From contig NZ_QUNG01000002.1 in the NCBI RefSeq assembly GCF_003387375.1, positions 292,011-356,010 of the forward strand: DNA of 64,000 bases. Direction: 5' to 3'. This document shows, one piece after another, positions 37,292 through 46,742 of this stretch (the stretch's first letter is position 1; each line of letters starts with the position of its first letter). The position numbers and the translations under genes were made by a program. A model generated the notes under the pieces. That model was not told where the DNA came from, ran no database searches, and saw only the letters and a program-made list of their open reading frames with translations. This DNA comes from Marinomonas pollencensis (GTDB lineage Bacteria; Pseudomonadota; Gammaproteobacteria; Pseudomonadales; Marinomonadaceae).

Positions 37292-37741
37292 ATGGCACCT
37301 AGAATTGGCCAAAGTGCACCGGACTTTTTAGCTAAGGATCAACACGGAGAAAACATTACGCTGAGTCAATTCCGCGGCAAAAAAGTCATTTTGTACTTTT
37401 ACCCGAAAGACTCTACTCCTGGCTGTACAGCACAGGCTTGCAATTTAAGAGACAACTATGAAACCTTGCTTGAAAAAGGCTACGTAGTGCTTGGCATTAG
37501 TACTGACTCAGAAAAACGTCATCAAAACTTTATTGCCAAAAACGAGCTACCCTTTTCACTTATTTCTGATCCTGAGCATTTGGTTCACGACCTTTATGAC
37601 ACCTGGCAATTAAAGAAATTCATGGGCAAAGAATACATGGGCACCGTCAGAACGACCTTTGTCATTGACGAAGAAGGCACCATTAGTGACATCATTGAAA
37701 AAGTAAAAACCAAAGACCACACAGCGCAAATCATCGCTTAA
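37292..37741 (+). CDS. bcp: Thioredoxin-dependent peroxiredoxin (Bcp/PrxQ)
   Basis: A 149-aa atypical 2-Cys peroxiredoxin that reduces peroxides with thioredoxin. The catalytic segment DSTPGCTAQACNLRD contains the peroxidatic C45 and resolving C50. Length fits the family (E. coli 156 aa). A GGAGA Shine-Dalgarno precedes ATG 37292, and a TATAAT-type -10 lies at about 37241. Divergent from dapA; monocistronic with a strong terminator. Confidence 0.95.
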   Translation: MAPRIGQSAPDFLAKDQHGENITLSQFRGKKVILYFYPKDSTPGCTAQACNLRDNYETLLEKGYVVLGISTDSEKRHQNFIAKNELPFSLISDPEHLVHDLYDTWQLKKFMGKEYMGTVRTTFVIDEEGTISDIIEKVKTKDHTAQIIA

Positions 37742-37764
37742 ACAGCGCTCTTTTCGAAGCATAA

Positions 37765-37804
37765 AAAACCCCGCCCTCATCAAGCGAAATGAGGGCGGGG
37801 TTTT
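37765..37804. terminator. Bidirectional terminator, bcp/queF
   Basis: AAAACCCCGCCCTCAT pairs perfectly with ATGAGGGCGGGGTTTT across an 8-nt loop, between convergent genes. Confidence 0.95.
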
Positions 37805-37837
37805 ATCATTCCAGAAACTTAAGCGAGCAATAAAATC

Positions 37838-38653
37838 CTACTGACGCGTCAGTCGATCATTGCCAAGCACTAACGGTGCGGAACTACGGTAAGGATTGAT
37901 ATCCAACCCTCCACGACGCACATAACGCGCATAAACCGTGAGACTTTCCGGCTTGCAGTAACGCATAATATCAATATAAATACGCTCAACACATTGCTCA
38001 TGAAAATCCGTATGCTCACGAAATGAAATAACGTATTTCAGCAACTGTTGATGATTTATCTTAGCACCTTTGTAATCAATAAATACCGACCCCCAATCAG
38101 GCTGATTAGTCACTGGGCAATTGGATTTCAACAAATGACTGACCAAGCGCTCTTCAACCACACCTTGCGACGCATCGACCGTCAATAACTCTGCATTAGG
38201 TTGATACTCATCAATCTCAACATCCAATTCATCTATGCAATAATCTGGTGTCAATACCACAAGCGCCGCCATTGAATCCACATCGCGCAACATCACTGTA
38301 ACGGGTGCACCTGCTGCATTAGACAAGTCGGTTTCTAACAACTGCTGCACATCGGCGAAAGACTCATAACGCATTTGATTTAACGAATTCAAATACAGCT
38401 TAAAGGATTTAGACTCGATTATGTTAGGTGAATCACAAGGCAGACGAAACTCTGCTAATGCAACAATGGGTTTACCTTTCAAGTTTAACCAAGAAACCTC
38501 GTAGGCATTCCAGATGTCCTCACCGAAAAAAGGCAAGCGCTCAGCCTCGATATCCATCTCAGCCCATTTATCAACTCTAGCAATAGGATAGAGCAAGCCA
38601 GCATCGTATTCTGACACATACTCTGTTTGCTGACCCAAGGGTAAAAAGCCCAT
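37838..38653 (-). CDS. queF: NADPH-dependent preQ0 reductase QueF
   Basis: A 271-aa bimodular (type II) QueF of the tunnelling-fold family. It reduces 7-cyano-7-deazaguanine to preQ1 for queuosine synthesis. The catalytic Cys lies in the SNCPVTNQPDWGSVFI segment, followed by the FREHTDFHEQCVERIY block. Length agrees with E. coli (282 aa). It follows the YadGH-type transporter genes by 10 bp, so it may be cotranscribed with them; I see no preQ1 riboswitch. Confidence 0.94.
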   Translation of the reverse strand: MGFLPLGQQTEYVSEYDAGLLYPIARVDKWAEMDIEAERLPFFGEDIWNAYEVSWLNLKGKPIVALAEFRLPCDSPNIIESKSFKLYLNSLNQMRYESFADVQQLLETDLSNAAGAPVTVMLRDVDSMAALVVLTPDYCIDELDVEIDEYQPNAELLTVDASQGVVEERLVSHLLKSNCPVTNQPDWGSVFIDYKGAKINHQQLLKYVISFREHTDFHEQCVERIYIDIMRYCKPESLTVYARYVRRGGLDINPYRSSAPLVLGNDRLTRQ

Positions 38654-38663
38654 AGTTAACTCC

Positions 38664-39437
38664 TCAGTTACGAATACCTCTGCCCTTATTCAGCAAATGC
38701 AGGCCAAACGAGAACAGAACAACGATAAACACACACACAATAACCAGAGCCCAATAAACATTGATATCCGATACACCAAGAATGCCAAAACGGAAAGCAT
38801 TCACCATATACAAAACAGGGTTTAATAAGGATAACTGTTGCCAGAATTCCGGTAGCAAATGAATAGAATAAAACACCCCACCTAGGTACGTTAAGGGCGT
38901 CAAAATAAAGGTTGGTACGATGGACACATCATCAAAGCTACGCGCATAAATAGCATTCACAAAGCCCCCTAGCGAAAACATAATGGCCGTCAGCAACACA
39001 ACCAACACGGTTAGGAATACATTATGTAAGGTCAAATGGGTAAAAAACAGCGACAAAAGCGTCACAATCAAGCCCACGAACAAACCACGCGCCACACCAC
39101 CTAATACATAACCAAGTAAAATCACCCAATTCGGCGTCGGTGAAACTAACAGCTCTTGAATGCTGTGCTGAAACTTAGCCGAGAAGAATGAAGAAGACAC
39201 ATTCGAATAGGAGTTGGTGATCACCGACATCATGATCAGGCCTGGCACGATATATTGCATATAGCTAAAGCCATCCATCTCACCAATGCGGCCACCGATG
39301 AAGTGACCAAAAATGGCAAAATACAACGACATTGTAATCGCAGGCGGCAGCAAGGTTTGCGGCCAAATACGCATAAAGCGGCGAATTTCACGGCGCAATA
39401 TCGTATAAAAAGCGATAAATAGTTCAGAATTTTTCAT
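38664..39437 (-). CDS. yadH: ABC-2 type exporter permease (YadH-like)
   Basis: A 257-aa ABC-2 permease with six predicted transmembrane helices. The conserved ABC-2 segment FSAKFQHSIQELLVSPTPNW and the later YLGGVFYSIHLLPEFWQQLS match YadH. It forms an exporter with the ATPase encoded 5 bp upstream. The substrate of YadGH is not known. Confidence 0.87.
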   Translation of the reverse strand: MKNSELFIAFYTILRREIRRFMRIWPQTLLPPAITMSLYFAIFGHFIGGRIGEMDGFSYMQYIVPGLIMMSVITNSYSNVSSSFFSAKFQHSIQELLVSPTPNWVILLGYVLGGVARGLFVGLIVTLLSLFFTHLTLHNVFLTVLVVLLTAIMFSLGGFVNAIYARSFDDVSIVPTFILTPLTYLGGVFYSIHLLPEFWQQLSLLNPVLYMVNAFRFGILGVSDINVYWALVIVCVFIVVLFSFGLHLLNKGRGIRN

Positions 39438-39442
39438 TCAGC

Positions 39443-40357
39443 TTAGCCTTTAATTAGTTTGACGAAGAGTTCTTCAAGTCGGTTGGATTTATTGCGCATG
39501 CTCAAGACATTAATACCGACAGCATCGAGGGCACTAAAAACACGGTTTAGGGATTGCCCCTTGATGACCTCTACCTCAATCGTAGAAGCGTCATTTAACC
39601 TATCAATCCGATAACCTTCTACCGCCCAATCTGGTGCAACACTGTTATCCAAATCAAGAATAAAGGTTTCCTGATTAAGCGTTTTCAATAGCGCTTTTAC
39701 ACTGGTGTTTTCGACTATTTCACCACTGTTTATGATCGCAATATTTCGACAAAGCTGCTCAGCTTCTTCCAAATAGTGGGTGGTCAGAATGATAGTGGTA
39801 CCTTGTTCATTTAGCCCTTTAATGAACTCCCACATGGAGCGGCGAAGCTCAATATCAACCCCAGCGGTCGGCTCATCTAAGATCAACACCTCAGGCTCAT
39901 GAATCAAAGCACGAGCAATCATCAAGCGACGCTTCATACCACCAGATAACATTCTTGACTGAGCGTCTTTTTTATCCCAAAGCCCAAGCTGCTTCAGGTA
40001 CTTTTCTGCTCTTTGCTCAGCAACTTCTTTGCTAATTCCGTAAAAACCAGCCTGAGTCACAACAACATTAAAGACAGACTCAAAAACATTGAAATTAAAC
40101 TCTTGCGGCACGACACCTAGATATTTCTTAGCTTTTGCAAAATCTTCGTCTATGTCGGCACCAAAAATGGACACTCGACCTGACGTTTTATTAACCAGAG
40201 AACATAAAATACCAATAGTGGTCGACTTGCCTGCCCCGTTTGGTCCAAGCAAAGCAAAGAAGTCGCCCTTTTCTACTTTTAAATCGACACCTTTAAGTGC
40301 CTCAAAGCCACCATCATAGCGTTTTTTTAGGTCACTTATTTCGATTGCATATGTCAT
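39443..40357 (-). CDS. yadG: ABC exporter ATPase (YadG-like)
   Basis: A 304-aa ABC ATPase. Walker A GPNGAGKST (about 38-46), signature LSGGMKRRLMIARAL and Walker B VLILDEPTAGVD are intact, with a C-terminal accessory region typical of ABC-2 exporters. It drives the YadH-like permease. It is divergent from the PA2817-like gene across 62 bp. Confidence 0.9.
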   Translation of the reverse strand: MTYAIEISDLKKRYDGGFEALKGVDLKVEKGDFFALLGPNGAGKSTTIGILCSLVNKTSGRVSIFGADIDEDFAKAKKYLGVVPQEFNFNVFESVFNVVVTQAGFYGISKEVAEQRAEKYLKQLGLWDKKDAQSRMLSGGMKRRLMIARALIHEPEVLILDEPTAGVDIELRRSMWEFIKGLNEQGTTIILTTHYLEEAEQLCRNIAIINSGEIVENTSVKALLKTLNQETFILDLDNSVAPDWAVEGYRIDRLNDASTIEVEVIKGQSLNRVFSALDAVGINVLSMRNKSNRLEELFVKLIKG

Positions 40358-40419
40358 AATTATGAGTCTCGTTAGGCTACCGCCAACTTAATCGTTATTT
40401 ATTTGAATAGGTTTTTTTT

Positions 40420-40827
40420 GTGGAAACACGCAATCAATATATTTTCAATGCATGCACAGAATTACGTCAGCGCATCTCTGAGCACTCCCCATTCGATCAA
40501 CAAGATCTCGCGGAAGAAGAAATCGACTTTTTAGAAAAGTGGGATCAACTGACCCTTAACATACAAGCCAACGACACTCAATATGTGTTTGATGCACAAG
40601 AACTTCTTGCCCGTTTTATCCGCTGTTACGCTAATTTAGTACCGCTTATTAAGCGAGAACTATTATGGTTTATAGGCGGTGAATGCTTACACTTCTTGGG
40701 CGACGAAGAATTAGCCCTGTACCAGCAACTGGAAGAACACCTCTATGAGTTAGACACTCAAGAAAAAGAATATGATATTGCTGAACAAATCAGCTTAATA
40801 AGAGGCGACTCAACCCAAATACACTGA
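40420..40827 (+). CDS. PA2817 family conserved protein
   Basis: A 135-aa acidic soluble protein without signal or membrane segments. Its sequence (LLARFIRCYANLVPLIKRELLWFIGGECLHFLGDEE) resembles a small family of unknown function found in Pseudomonas and relatives. It begins with GTG 40420, with an AGG 8 nt upstream. It is convergent with fabF. The position just beyond fabF, where pabC-mltG-tmk stand in Pseudomonas, shows a break in synteny. Confidence 0.65.
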   Translation: METRNQYIFNACTELRQRISEHSPFDQQDLAEEEIDFLEKWDQLTLNIQANDTQYVFDAQELLARFIRCYANLVPLIKRELLWFIGGECLHFLGDEELALYQQLEEHLYELDTQEKEYDIAEQISLIRGDSTQIH

Positions 40828-40864
40828 CCAACCAATCAGGGCAGATGACTCTGCCCTAAAACCA

Positions 40865-42106
40865 CTAGGAGACCTTCTTAAACACCAAGGTTCCGTTTGT
40901 ACCACCAAACCCAAATGAGTTATTTAGCACCACATCAATTTTTCGTTTTTGCGGCGTGGATGGAACATAGTTTAGGTCGCAGCCCTCACTCGGTTCTTCC
41001 AAATTAATGGTCGGTGGTGCCACTTGGTCACGAATCGCCAGCACAGAGAAAATAGACTCCACCGCTCCTGACGCACCCAGCAAATGACCAACCATGGATT
41101 TTGTTGAACTAATCGCCACATCCGATGCATCAGCTCCCATTAAAGACTTGACTGCATGACTTTCCGCCAAATCTCCGACTGAAGTCGAGGTACCATGAGC
41201 ATTGATGTAATCAATTTCATGAGGTGCAATACGGGCATCTTTCAGGGCCGCAGACATGGCTGATAAAGCACCTTCACCGGTTGCTGGCGGCGCCGTCATG
41301 TGATGGGCATCATCACTCATACCAAAACCGGCTAACTCAGCATAAATAGTCGCGCCACGCGCCACTGCATGCTCATACTCTTCCAGCACAAGAATGCCAG
41401 AACCATCTCCCATAACGAAACCGTCACGGTCTTTATCCCACGGACGACTGGCCGTTTTAGGATCATCATTACGCGTCGATAATGCACGCGCTGCACCAAA
41501 ACCACCAATACCAAGTGGAGTGATCGCCATTTCGGCACCGCCGGCTATCATGACATCAGCGTCACCATAGGCAATCATGCGACCGGCCATACCAATATTA
41601 TGAGTACCTGTTGTACAAGCTGTTACGATAGAAATATTCGGCCCTTTAAAGCCAAACCGTATCGCCACATGACCAGAAATCATATTAATGATCGCGCCTG
41701 GTACAAAAAAAGGTGAAATGCGCTTAGGGCCAGATTCATTCAGTAAGTGTAGATTTTTCTCGATCATAGGCAAACCACCTATTCCCGAGCCAATTGCACA
41801 CCCTACTCGTGTTAAATCCGCCGTTTGCTCATTGAGATTGGCATCTTCTAATGCCTGTACTGCCGCAGCAATACCATATTGAATGAAGAGATCCATCTTG
41901 CGGGCTTCTTTTACACTCATATATTGAGTGGCATCAAAGCCTTCAACCTGCGCCGCAAAACGAGTGGAAAATTGGCTAGCATCAAATGATGTGATATCAG
42001 ACACACCACTCTTACCTTCCAATACGTTATCCCACGTATCTTTCACATTGTTGCCAAGGGGCGTCACCATTCCCATTCCTGTGACCACAACCCGACGACG
42101 AGACAT
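40865..42106 (-). CDS. fabF: Beta-ketoacyl-ACP synthase II FabF
   Basis: A 413-aa condensing enzyme that elongates acyl-ACP with malonyl-ACP and adjusts cis-vaccenate content with temperature. The catalytic triad is present: Cys in [10 protein letters not shown], His in [11 protein letters not shown] and the second His in [15 protein letters not shown]. It is preceded by acpP with a terminator-like hairpin between them, as in other gammaproteobacteria. Confidence 0.97.
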   Translation of the reverse strand: MSRRRVVVTGMGMVTPLGNNVKDTWDNVLEGKSGVSDITSFDASQFSTRFAAQVEGFDATQYMSVKEARKMDLFIQYGIAAAVQALEDANLNEQTADLTRVGCAIGSGIGGLPMIEKNLHLLNESGPKRISPFFVPGAIINMISGHVAIRFGFKGPNISIVTACTTGTHNIGMAGRMIAYGDADVMIAGGAEMAITPLGIGGFGAARALSTRNDDPKTASRPWDKDRDGFVMGDGSGILVLEEYEHAVARGATIYAELAGFGMSDDAHHMTAPPATGEGALSAMSAALKDARIAPHEIDYINAHGTSTSVGDLAESHAVKSLMGADASDVAISSTKSMVGHLLGASGAVESIFSVLAIRDQVAPPTINLEEPSEGCDLNYVPSTPQKRKIDVVLNNSFGFGGTNGTLVFKKVS

Positions 42107-42153
42107 AGGATTCCTCCAGAAAACCGCCCTTTAGACAGGGACTTAATAATAAG

Positions 42154-42186
42154 AAAAGCCGCTGTATAGAATACAAGCGGCTTTTC
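42154..42186 (-). terminator. Hairpin/partial terminator between acpP and fabF
   Basis: On the minus strand AAAAGCCGCT pairs with AGCGGCTTTT across 12 nt and is followed by CTTATTATT. It follows acpP and may set the high acpP to fabF ratio by partial termination. Confidence 0.75.
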
Positions 42187-42209
42187 GGGAAACTCAATTC
42201 ACCAAAGAA

Positions 42210-42443
42210 TTACAAGTTAGCGTTGATGTAGTCGTTCGCTGCTTGTACTGTAGTGATTTTTTCAGCTTCTTCATCAGGAATTTCAGTATCAAATTCCTCT
42301 TCAAGAGCCATAACCAACTCAACAGTGTCAAGGGAATCTGCACCCAAGTCATCTACGAAAGATGCTGAAGATACAACCTCTTCCTCTTTAACACCAAGCT
42401 GTTCGCAAACGATTTTTTTAACGCGTTCTTCAATGCTACTCAT
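42210..42443 (-). CDS. acpP: Acyl carrier protein
   Basis: A 77-aa acidic protein that carries growing acyl chains on a 4'-phosphopantetheine arm. The arm attaches to S37 in the conserved [18 protein letters not shown] motif. Length is canonical (E. coli 78 aa). It lies between fabG and fabF. Confidence 0.98.
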   Translation of the reverse strand: MSSIEERVKKIVCEQLGVKEEEVVSSASFVDDLGADSLDTVELVMALEEEFDTEIPDEEAEKITTVQAANDYINANL

Positions 42444-42579
42444 TAGAAGTTCCTACTCTACTCGTTAATAGCTCATTTTGAGCGTATTGTAATGTTCGAC
42501 TACCTAAAATAAAAGGCGTGATTCTCAACATGAACCGGAGACGTATTTTCGTTGAATTCTATATAAAATTCAACTCAAA

Positions 42580-43314
42580 TTACGACATATACATGCCACC
42601 ATTGACATGTAATGTTTCTCCAGTGATGTAACCTGCGCCATTTGACGCTAAAAATGCAACAGCTGCCGCAATTTCTTCTGGTTGACCAAGGCGTGAAGCA
42701 GGCACTTTTTCTACCAATTTCGCTTTGTGCTCATCAGGAAGCACCTTGGTCATGTCCGTTTCAATGAATCCCGGAGCAACACAATTTACCGTGATACCAC
42801 GAGATCCAATCTCAGCCGCCAATGAGCGACTAAATCCTTCCAACCCTGCTTTGGCTGCGGAATAGTTAGTTTGACCACCATTCCCCATAGAACCCACAAC
42901 AGAACTGATACTAATAACACGACCGAATTTTGCCTTGGTCATGCCACGTAAACAAGCCTTTGTAACACGAAATACTGAAGAAAGATTAGTGTTAATTACT
43001 TGATCCCACTCATCTTCTTTCATTCGCATCATTAGATTATCACGAGTAATGCCGGCATTGTTAACCAAAATCGTTGGCGCACCATACTCAGCATTGATTT
43101 CTTTGATTACGGCATCAACGGATTCTGAAGAGGACACATCCAAAACCCAGCCTTTACCATTTTCACCCAAATACTCGCTAATACTTTGCGCACCAGACTC
43201 ACTTGTCGCGGTTCCGATTACCGTTGCACCTTGCTCAACAAGAGCAGAAGCAATCGCTTTACCGATACCGCGAGTTGCGCCAGTCACTAGGGCAATTTTG
43301 CCTTCCAGACTCAT
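42580..43314 (-). CDS. fabG: 3-oxoacyl-ACP reductase FabG
   Basis: A 244-aa SDR-family NADPH reductase. The cofactor motif is TGATRGIG, and the catalytic residues are Ser in SISSVVGSMG and Tyr-Lys in NYSAAKAG. GGAG 6 nt upstream supports ATG 43314; the in-frame TTG at 43326 lies on the Shine-Dalgarno itself. It is the third gene of the plsX-fabD-fabG block. Confidence 0.97.
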   Translation of the reverse strand: MSLEGKIALVTGATRGIGKAIASALVEQGATVIGTATSESGAQSISEYLGENGKGWVLDVSSSESVDAVIKEINAEYGAPTILVNNAGITRDNLMMRMKEDEWDQVINTNLSSVFRVTKACLRGMTKAKFGRVISISSVVGSMGNGGQTNYSAAKAGLEGFSRSLAAEIGSRGITVNCVAPGFIETDMTKVLPDEHKAKLVEKVPASRLGQPEEIAAAVAFLASNGAGYITGETLHVNGGMYMS

Positions 43315-43355
43315 TATTGTCTCCAATTTTCAACCTAAACGTATACCATTTTAAA

Positions 43356-44279
43356 TTAAGCAGATACTGCCGCTTCAAAGCCACTTACATCCCCTAGAGA
43401 AGACGCAGAAAGCCCTTTAACGATACGCTTATTTAAACCACTTAATACTTTACCAGGACCACACTCAAGCGTTGTTGTCACCCCTAAGCTAGACAACAAC
43501 TCAATAGATTGCGTCCATAACACAGGCTCACTTAACTGAGAAACCAAGTTGGTTTTAATTGTTTGTGCATCAGACACAGCCTGTGCAGTTACATTTTGCA
43601 CGAGAGTACAAGTCGGCGCATTGAATTCAATAGAAGCCAATTTCGCAGCCAATTTTTCACCTGCGGGAATCATCAATTCACAATGAGATGGTACGCTCAC
43701 AGGCAGCGGCAAGGCTCTTTTCGCACCCGCCTCTTTTGCATTTGCCATGGCCGCCTCAACAGCCGCCACATGACCTGCAATAACCACTTGACCTGGAGAG
43801 TTGAAATTAACCGCACTAACAATGCCGTCTGCCGCTTCACACGCCGCAATCACCTTATCATCATCCAAGCCGATAATCGCGGCCATTGCGCCTTCACCAG
43901 CTGGTACTGCTTGCATCATGTACTCACCACGCAGTTTAACCAACTCAACCGCATCTGCAAAAGCAATCACACCCGAACAAACTAATGCCGAGTATTCACC
44001 AAGACTGTGACCCGCCACATAAGCTGGCTTTTGACCACCTTGCTGCTCCCACAAACGCCACAAAGCCACGCTCGCTGTTAGCAAGGCTGGCTGAGTTTTA
44101 TCTGTTTGACCTAATTGCTCAGCGTCATTTTGCACTAACGCCCACAAATCATAACCAAGAACGTCAGAAGCTTGTGCAAAAGTTTGCTCAATAATGTCAT
44201 GCTTCTCAGCCAAATCAGCTAGCATGCCCAGCTGTTGAGAGCCCTGCCCTGGAAAAACAAAAGCCAATTCATTATTCAT
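43356..44279 (-). CDS. fabD: Malonyl-CoA:ACP transacylase FabD
   Basis: A 307-aa transacylase that loads malonyl groups on ACP. The GQGSQ oxyanion motif, nucleophile Ser in GHSLGEYSAL and the catalytic His in VPSHCELM are visible. Length matches E. coli (309 aa). Only 2 bp separate it from plsX, without fabH between them; the plsX-fabH-fabD order of E. coli is absent here, as in Pseudomonas. Confidence 0.96.
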   Translation of the reverse strand: MNNELAFVFPGQGSQQLGMLADLAEKHDIIEQTFAQASDVLGYDLWALVQNDAEQLGQTDKTQPALLTASVALWRLWEQQGGQKPAYVAGHSLGEYSALVCSGVIAFADAVELVKLRGEYMMQAVPAGEGAMAAIIGLDDDKVIAACEAADGIVSAVNFNSPGQVVIAGHVAAVEAAMANAKEAGAKRALPLPVSVPSHCELMIPAGEKLAAKLASIEFNAPTCTLVQNVTAQAVSDAQTIKTNLVSQLSEPVLWTQSIELLSSLGVTTTLECGPGKVLSGLNKRIVKGLSASSLGDVSGFEAAVSA

Positions 44280-44281
44280 TT

Positions 44282-45223
44282 CTATTCCTCGTTATCTAGG
44301 CGCTTACGAACGGCTGTCGCCAAATCCACTCGCGCTATATCAATTCCATATTCAATCGCGCCAATCATCGCTTGTAAATCTGATCGACCGTGACCTTTTA
44401 CCAAATTCCCATTCACCCCCACAAGGCAAGCCCCATGTTGATGCTTTGTTTGGTAAAAAGTCTCAAAAAGCGATCCGTCTCCGCCCTGCTCTTTTAACTG
44501 CCCTAACAAAAATGATAACAAGCCTTCAGACGCCTTGAGCACCGCATTGCCCACCATACCATCGCAGACAATAACATTCTTTTCACCATGAAACAGTTCT
44601 GTTCCTTCAGCGTAACCTAAATAGTCTGGCCATTTTTTTAACGAGAGGCGCGCATTCGTTTCACGAATCACTGAACTGCCTTTCGAACTTTCCACTCCAA
44701 CATTCAACAAACCCACTTTGGGCAACTCGTCACTTAATGCCTCAACATAGGCAGCGCCAAGTTCAGCAAACCCCTCAAGCATCGATGGGGGACAATGCAC
44801 ATTGGCACCAAGATCCACCAAACAACGTAATGGATTGGAGTGCAGCTCTCGAATTAATGCTGGATATAATTTAGGCCGAATAACCCCTAAAATATGCCTG
44901 GCCAATGCCACCATAGCACCGGTATTGCCTAATGTAACAACAACATCAGCTTCTTTAACACTCAAACTATGAAGTGCTTTAAACAGCGTACTGCCATCGC
45001 GACGGAACAGCGAAAGAACGATCTCTTCATCCACTTCAATCACATCACGGCAAAGAACCAAAGATAAACGATCACAAAGAGGAGGAAGCTCGAAATTTGA
45101 GCTGGGGGAATGATAGAGAGCAATCTCTACATCATCATGCTGGGAAAGAACGTGGAGCGCTCCTTCAAATGCAATGCGGGGACCTAAGTCCCCGCCCATC
45201 GCGTCTAATGCTACCCTGATCAT
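44282..45223 (-). CDS. plsX: Phosphate acyltransferase PlsX
   Basis: A 313-aa enzyme that converts acyl-ACP to acyl-phosphate for phospholipid synthesis. The N-terminus ALDAMGGDLGP and later VTLGNTGAMVALA and VVCDGMVGNAVLKASEG segments are typical. It starts 11 bp after the rpmF stop; the linkage rpmF-plsX-fab is conserved in most bacteria. Confidence 0.95.
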   Translation of the reverse strand: MIRVALDAMGGDLGPRIAFEGALHVLSQHDDVEIALYHSPSSNFELPPLCDRLSLVLCRDVIEVDEEIVLSLFRRDGSTLFKALHSLSVKEADVVVTLGNTGAMVALARHILGVIRPKLYPALIRELHSNPLRCLVDLGANVHCPPSMLEGFAELGAAYVEALSDELPKVGLLNVGVESSKGSSVIRETNARLSLKKWPDYLGYAEGTELFHGEKNVIVCDGMVGNAVLKASEGLLSFLLGQLKEQGGDGSLFETFYQTKHQHGACLVGVNGNLVKGHGRSDLQAMIGAIEYGIDIARVDLATAVRKRLDNEE

Positions 45224-45234
45224 GGGTAAATTAG

Positions 45235-45414
45235 TTACTCACCTTTAGGGGTGATAACTTGACGACCACGGTAAAAGCCATCTGCAGAAACGTGGTGACG
45301 ACGGTGAAGTTCACCAGTAGTCTGTTCTACAGAAAGCGTTGCGCTAGTCAATGCATCGTGTGAACGGCGTTGGCCGCGACGTGAACGAGTCACTTTACTT
45401 TTTTGTACTGCCAT
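45235..45414 (-). CDS. rpmF: 50S ribosomal protein L32
   Basis: A 59-aa basic protein. The reverse-strand translation [22 protein letters not shown] matches L32, and [15 protein letters not shown] gives the C-terminal half. It lacks zinc-binding cysteines (C-minus form), as in E. coli. It is a component of the large ribosomal subunit. It lies 20 bp after yceD and 11 bp before plsX. Confidence 0.97.
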   Translation of the reverse strand: MAVQKSKVTRSRRGQRRSHDALTSATLSVEQTTGELHRRHHVSADGFYRGRQVITPKGE

Positions 45415-45434
45415 TTCTTGGAGCTCCTAACTTT

Positions 45435-45959
45435 TTACTTGGCCTTTAAATTAGCCAATATACTAAATGGATTCGGTTTTTTTTCGTCATCCGGTGCGTC
45501 ATCGGTAGACGATGCATACTTTACAGCTGTTGGGTTGCAACCACTTTCTTCGTGATAAGCGACAATAGGCAAAGCAAGTATAATTTCTTGCTCGACCATA
45601 TCTGCTAGGATTACGTCACCATCGGTCATGACAACAGGGTCATAATCACTCGGTATATTTTTCGCATGGTCTTCGTCATAAACGAAAGCCAAGGATAAAT
45701 CGACCGACAACTCCTGAGGTACAGCTTCCATACAGCGTTGACAAACAACCTGTACCGTCGCCTTCAGAGAGCCAGTAGCAATGTAGCGCCTATCCTCATC
45801 AACTCTAAAGTCTAGATGAATAAAAGCATCACCCTCATCCGACGCCAAGATAGCACAAAGCTCCTTAAGCTGGTTAAGGGGCAAGTACCCTTCAATCGCT
45901 GACTCGTGGTTAGCGTATTTACGAGGGTCAAAATATTTAGGTAATGAGTCATTCAACAT
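45435..45959 (-). CDS. yceD: YceD family protein (DUF177)
   Basis: A 174-aa protein of the DUF177 family, whose gene precedes rpmF in most bacteria. In plants and E. coli relatives it is linked to 23S rRNA accumulation. Conserved CQRCMEAVPQEL (about 89-100), VEQEIILALPIVAYH and the C-terminal PNPFSILANLK are visible. The start is uncertain: ATG 45959 fits the family N-terminus, while GTG 45980 would add seven residues. Confidence 0.88.
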   Translation of the reverse strand: MLNDSLPKYFDPRKYANHESAIEGYLPLNQLKELCAILASDEGDAFIHLDFRVDEDRRYIATGSLKATVQVVCQRCMEAVPQELSVDLSLAFVYDEDHAKNIPSDYDPVVMTDGDVILADMVEQEIILALPIVAYHEESGCNPTAVKYASSTDDAPDDEKKPNPFSILANLKAK

Positions 45960-46096
45960 GGCGGCAAATAATATGGTCACTTGCCCTTCTTGTCAAAGTC
46001 TAACTGCACTCAATGGCTTTTTTTTCACTGTTTTTCACTTTCCGAGAGAAAAAAACGTAAAATAATGACTTTATCTCATGAATCAGCGAGTTATGT

Positions 46097-46687
46097 ATGA
46101 CTAAAAAATTGATTTTGGGCTCATCGTCTCCCTATCGCCGGAGCTTACTCGAACGGCTAAATCTTACATTCGAATGCCATTCACCCGACATTGACGAAAC
46201 ACAACACAAGTACGAAACAGCAGCTCAACTGGTAAAAAGCTTATCCATTTCGAAAGCCCAAAAGGTCAAAGCCGATCGCCAAGCTCCAAATGAATTAATT
46301 ATTGCTTCAGATCAGGTGGCGGTATTGGATCAAGAAATACTGGGAAAACCGCATACCAAAGAAAAAGCCATCGAACAACTTTCTCGCTTTAGCGAACGCA
46401 AGGTAACTTTTTTAACCGGCTTATGCGTACTCGACAGCAGCAATAATGAGTACCAATATGCATTAAGCGAATATCAGGTTTTTTTCCGTCAGCTCGCTCA
46501 GAGCGAAATTGAACGCTATATCTACCTAGAATCCCCACTAAACTGCGCAGGAAGTTTTAAGTGCGAGGGGCTTGGCGTCACATTATTCAGCAAAATGGAA
46601 GGAGACGACCCAAACAGCCTAATTGGCCTTCCCCTTATCAATCTGTGCAACATGCTACGCCAATATGGGGTAAACCCTCTGTTATAA
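46097..46687 (+). CDS. yceF: Maf-type 7-methyl-GTP pyrophosphatase (YceF)
   Basis: A 196-aa nucleotide pyrophosphatase of the Maf family, YceF branch (prefers m7GTP). SSSPYRRSLLERL at the N-terminus, SDQVAVLD, and the LNCAGSFKCEGLG segment are conserved. It is divergent from yceD across 137 bp, the same neighbourhood as in Pseudomonas and E. coli. Confidence 0.93.
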   Translation: MTKKLILGSSSPYRRSLLERLNLTFECHSPDIDETQHKYETAAQLVKSLSISKAQKVKADRQAPNELIIASDQVAVLDQEILGKPHTKEKAIEQLSRFSERKVTFLTGLCVLDSSNNEYQYALSEYQVFFRQLAQSEIERYIYLESPLNCAGSFKCEGLGVTLFSKMEGDDPNSLIGLPLINLCNMLRQYGVNPLL

Positions 46688-46742
46688 CAGCCAGCCCTCT
46701 ATCAAGACACACAGACACAATAGAAAGGCGATTAGACTATCT

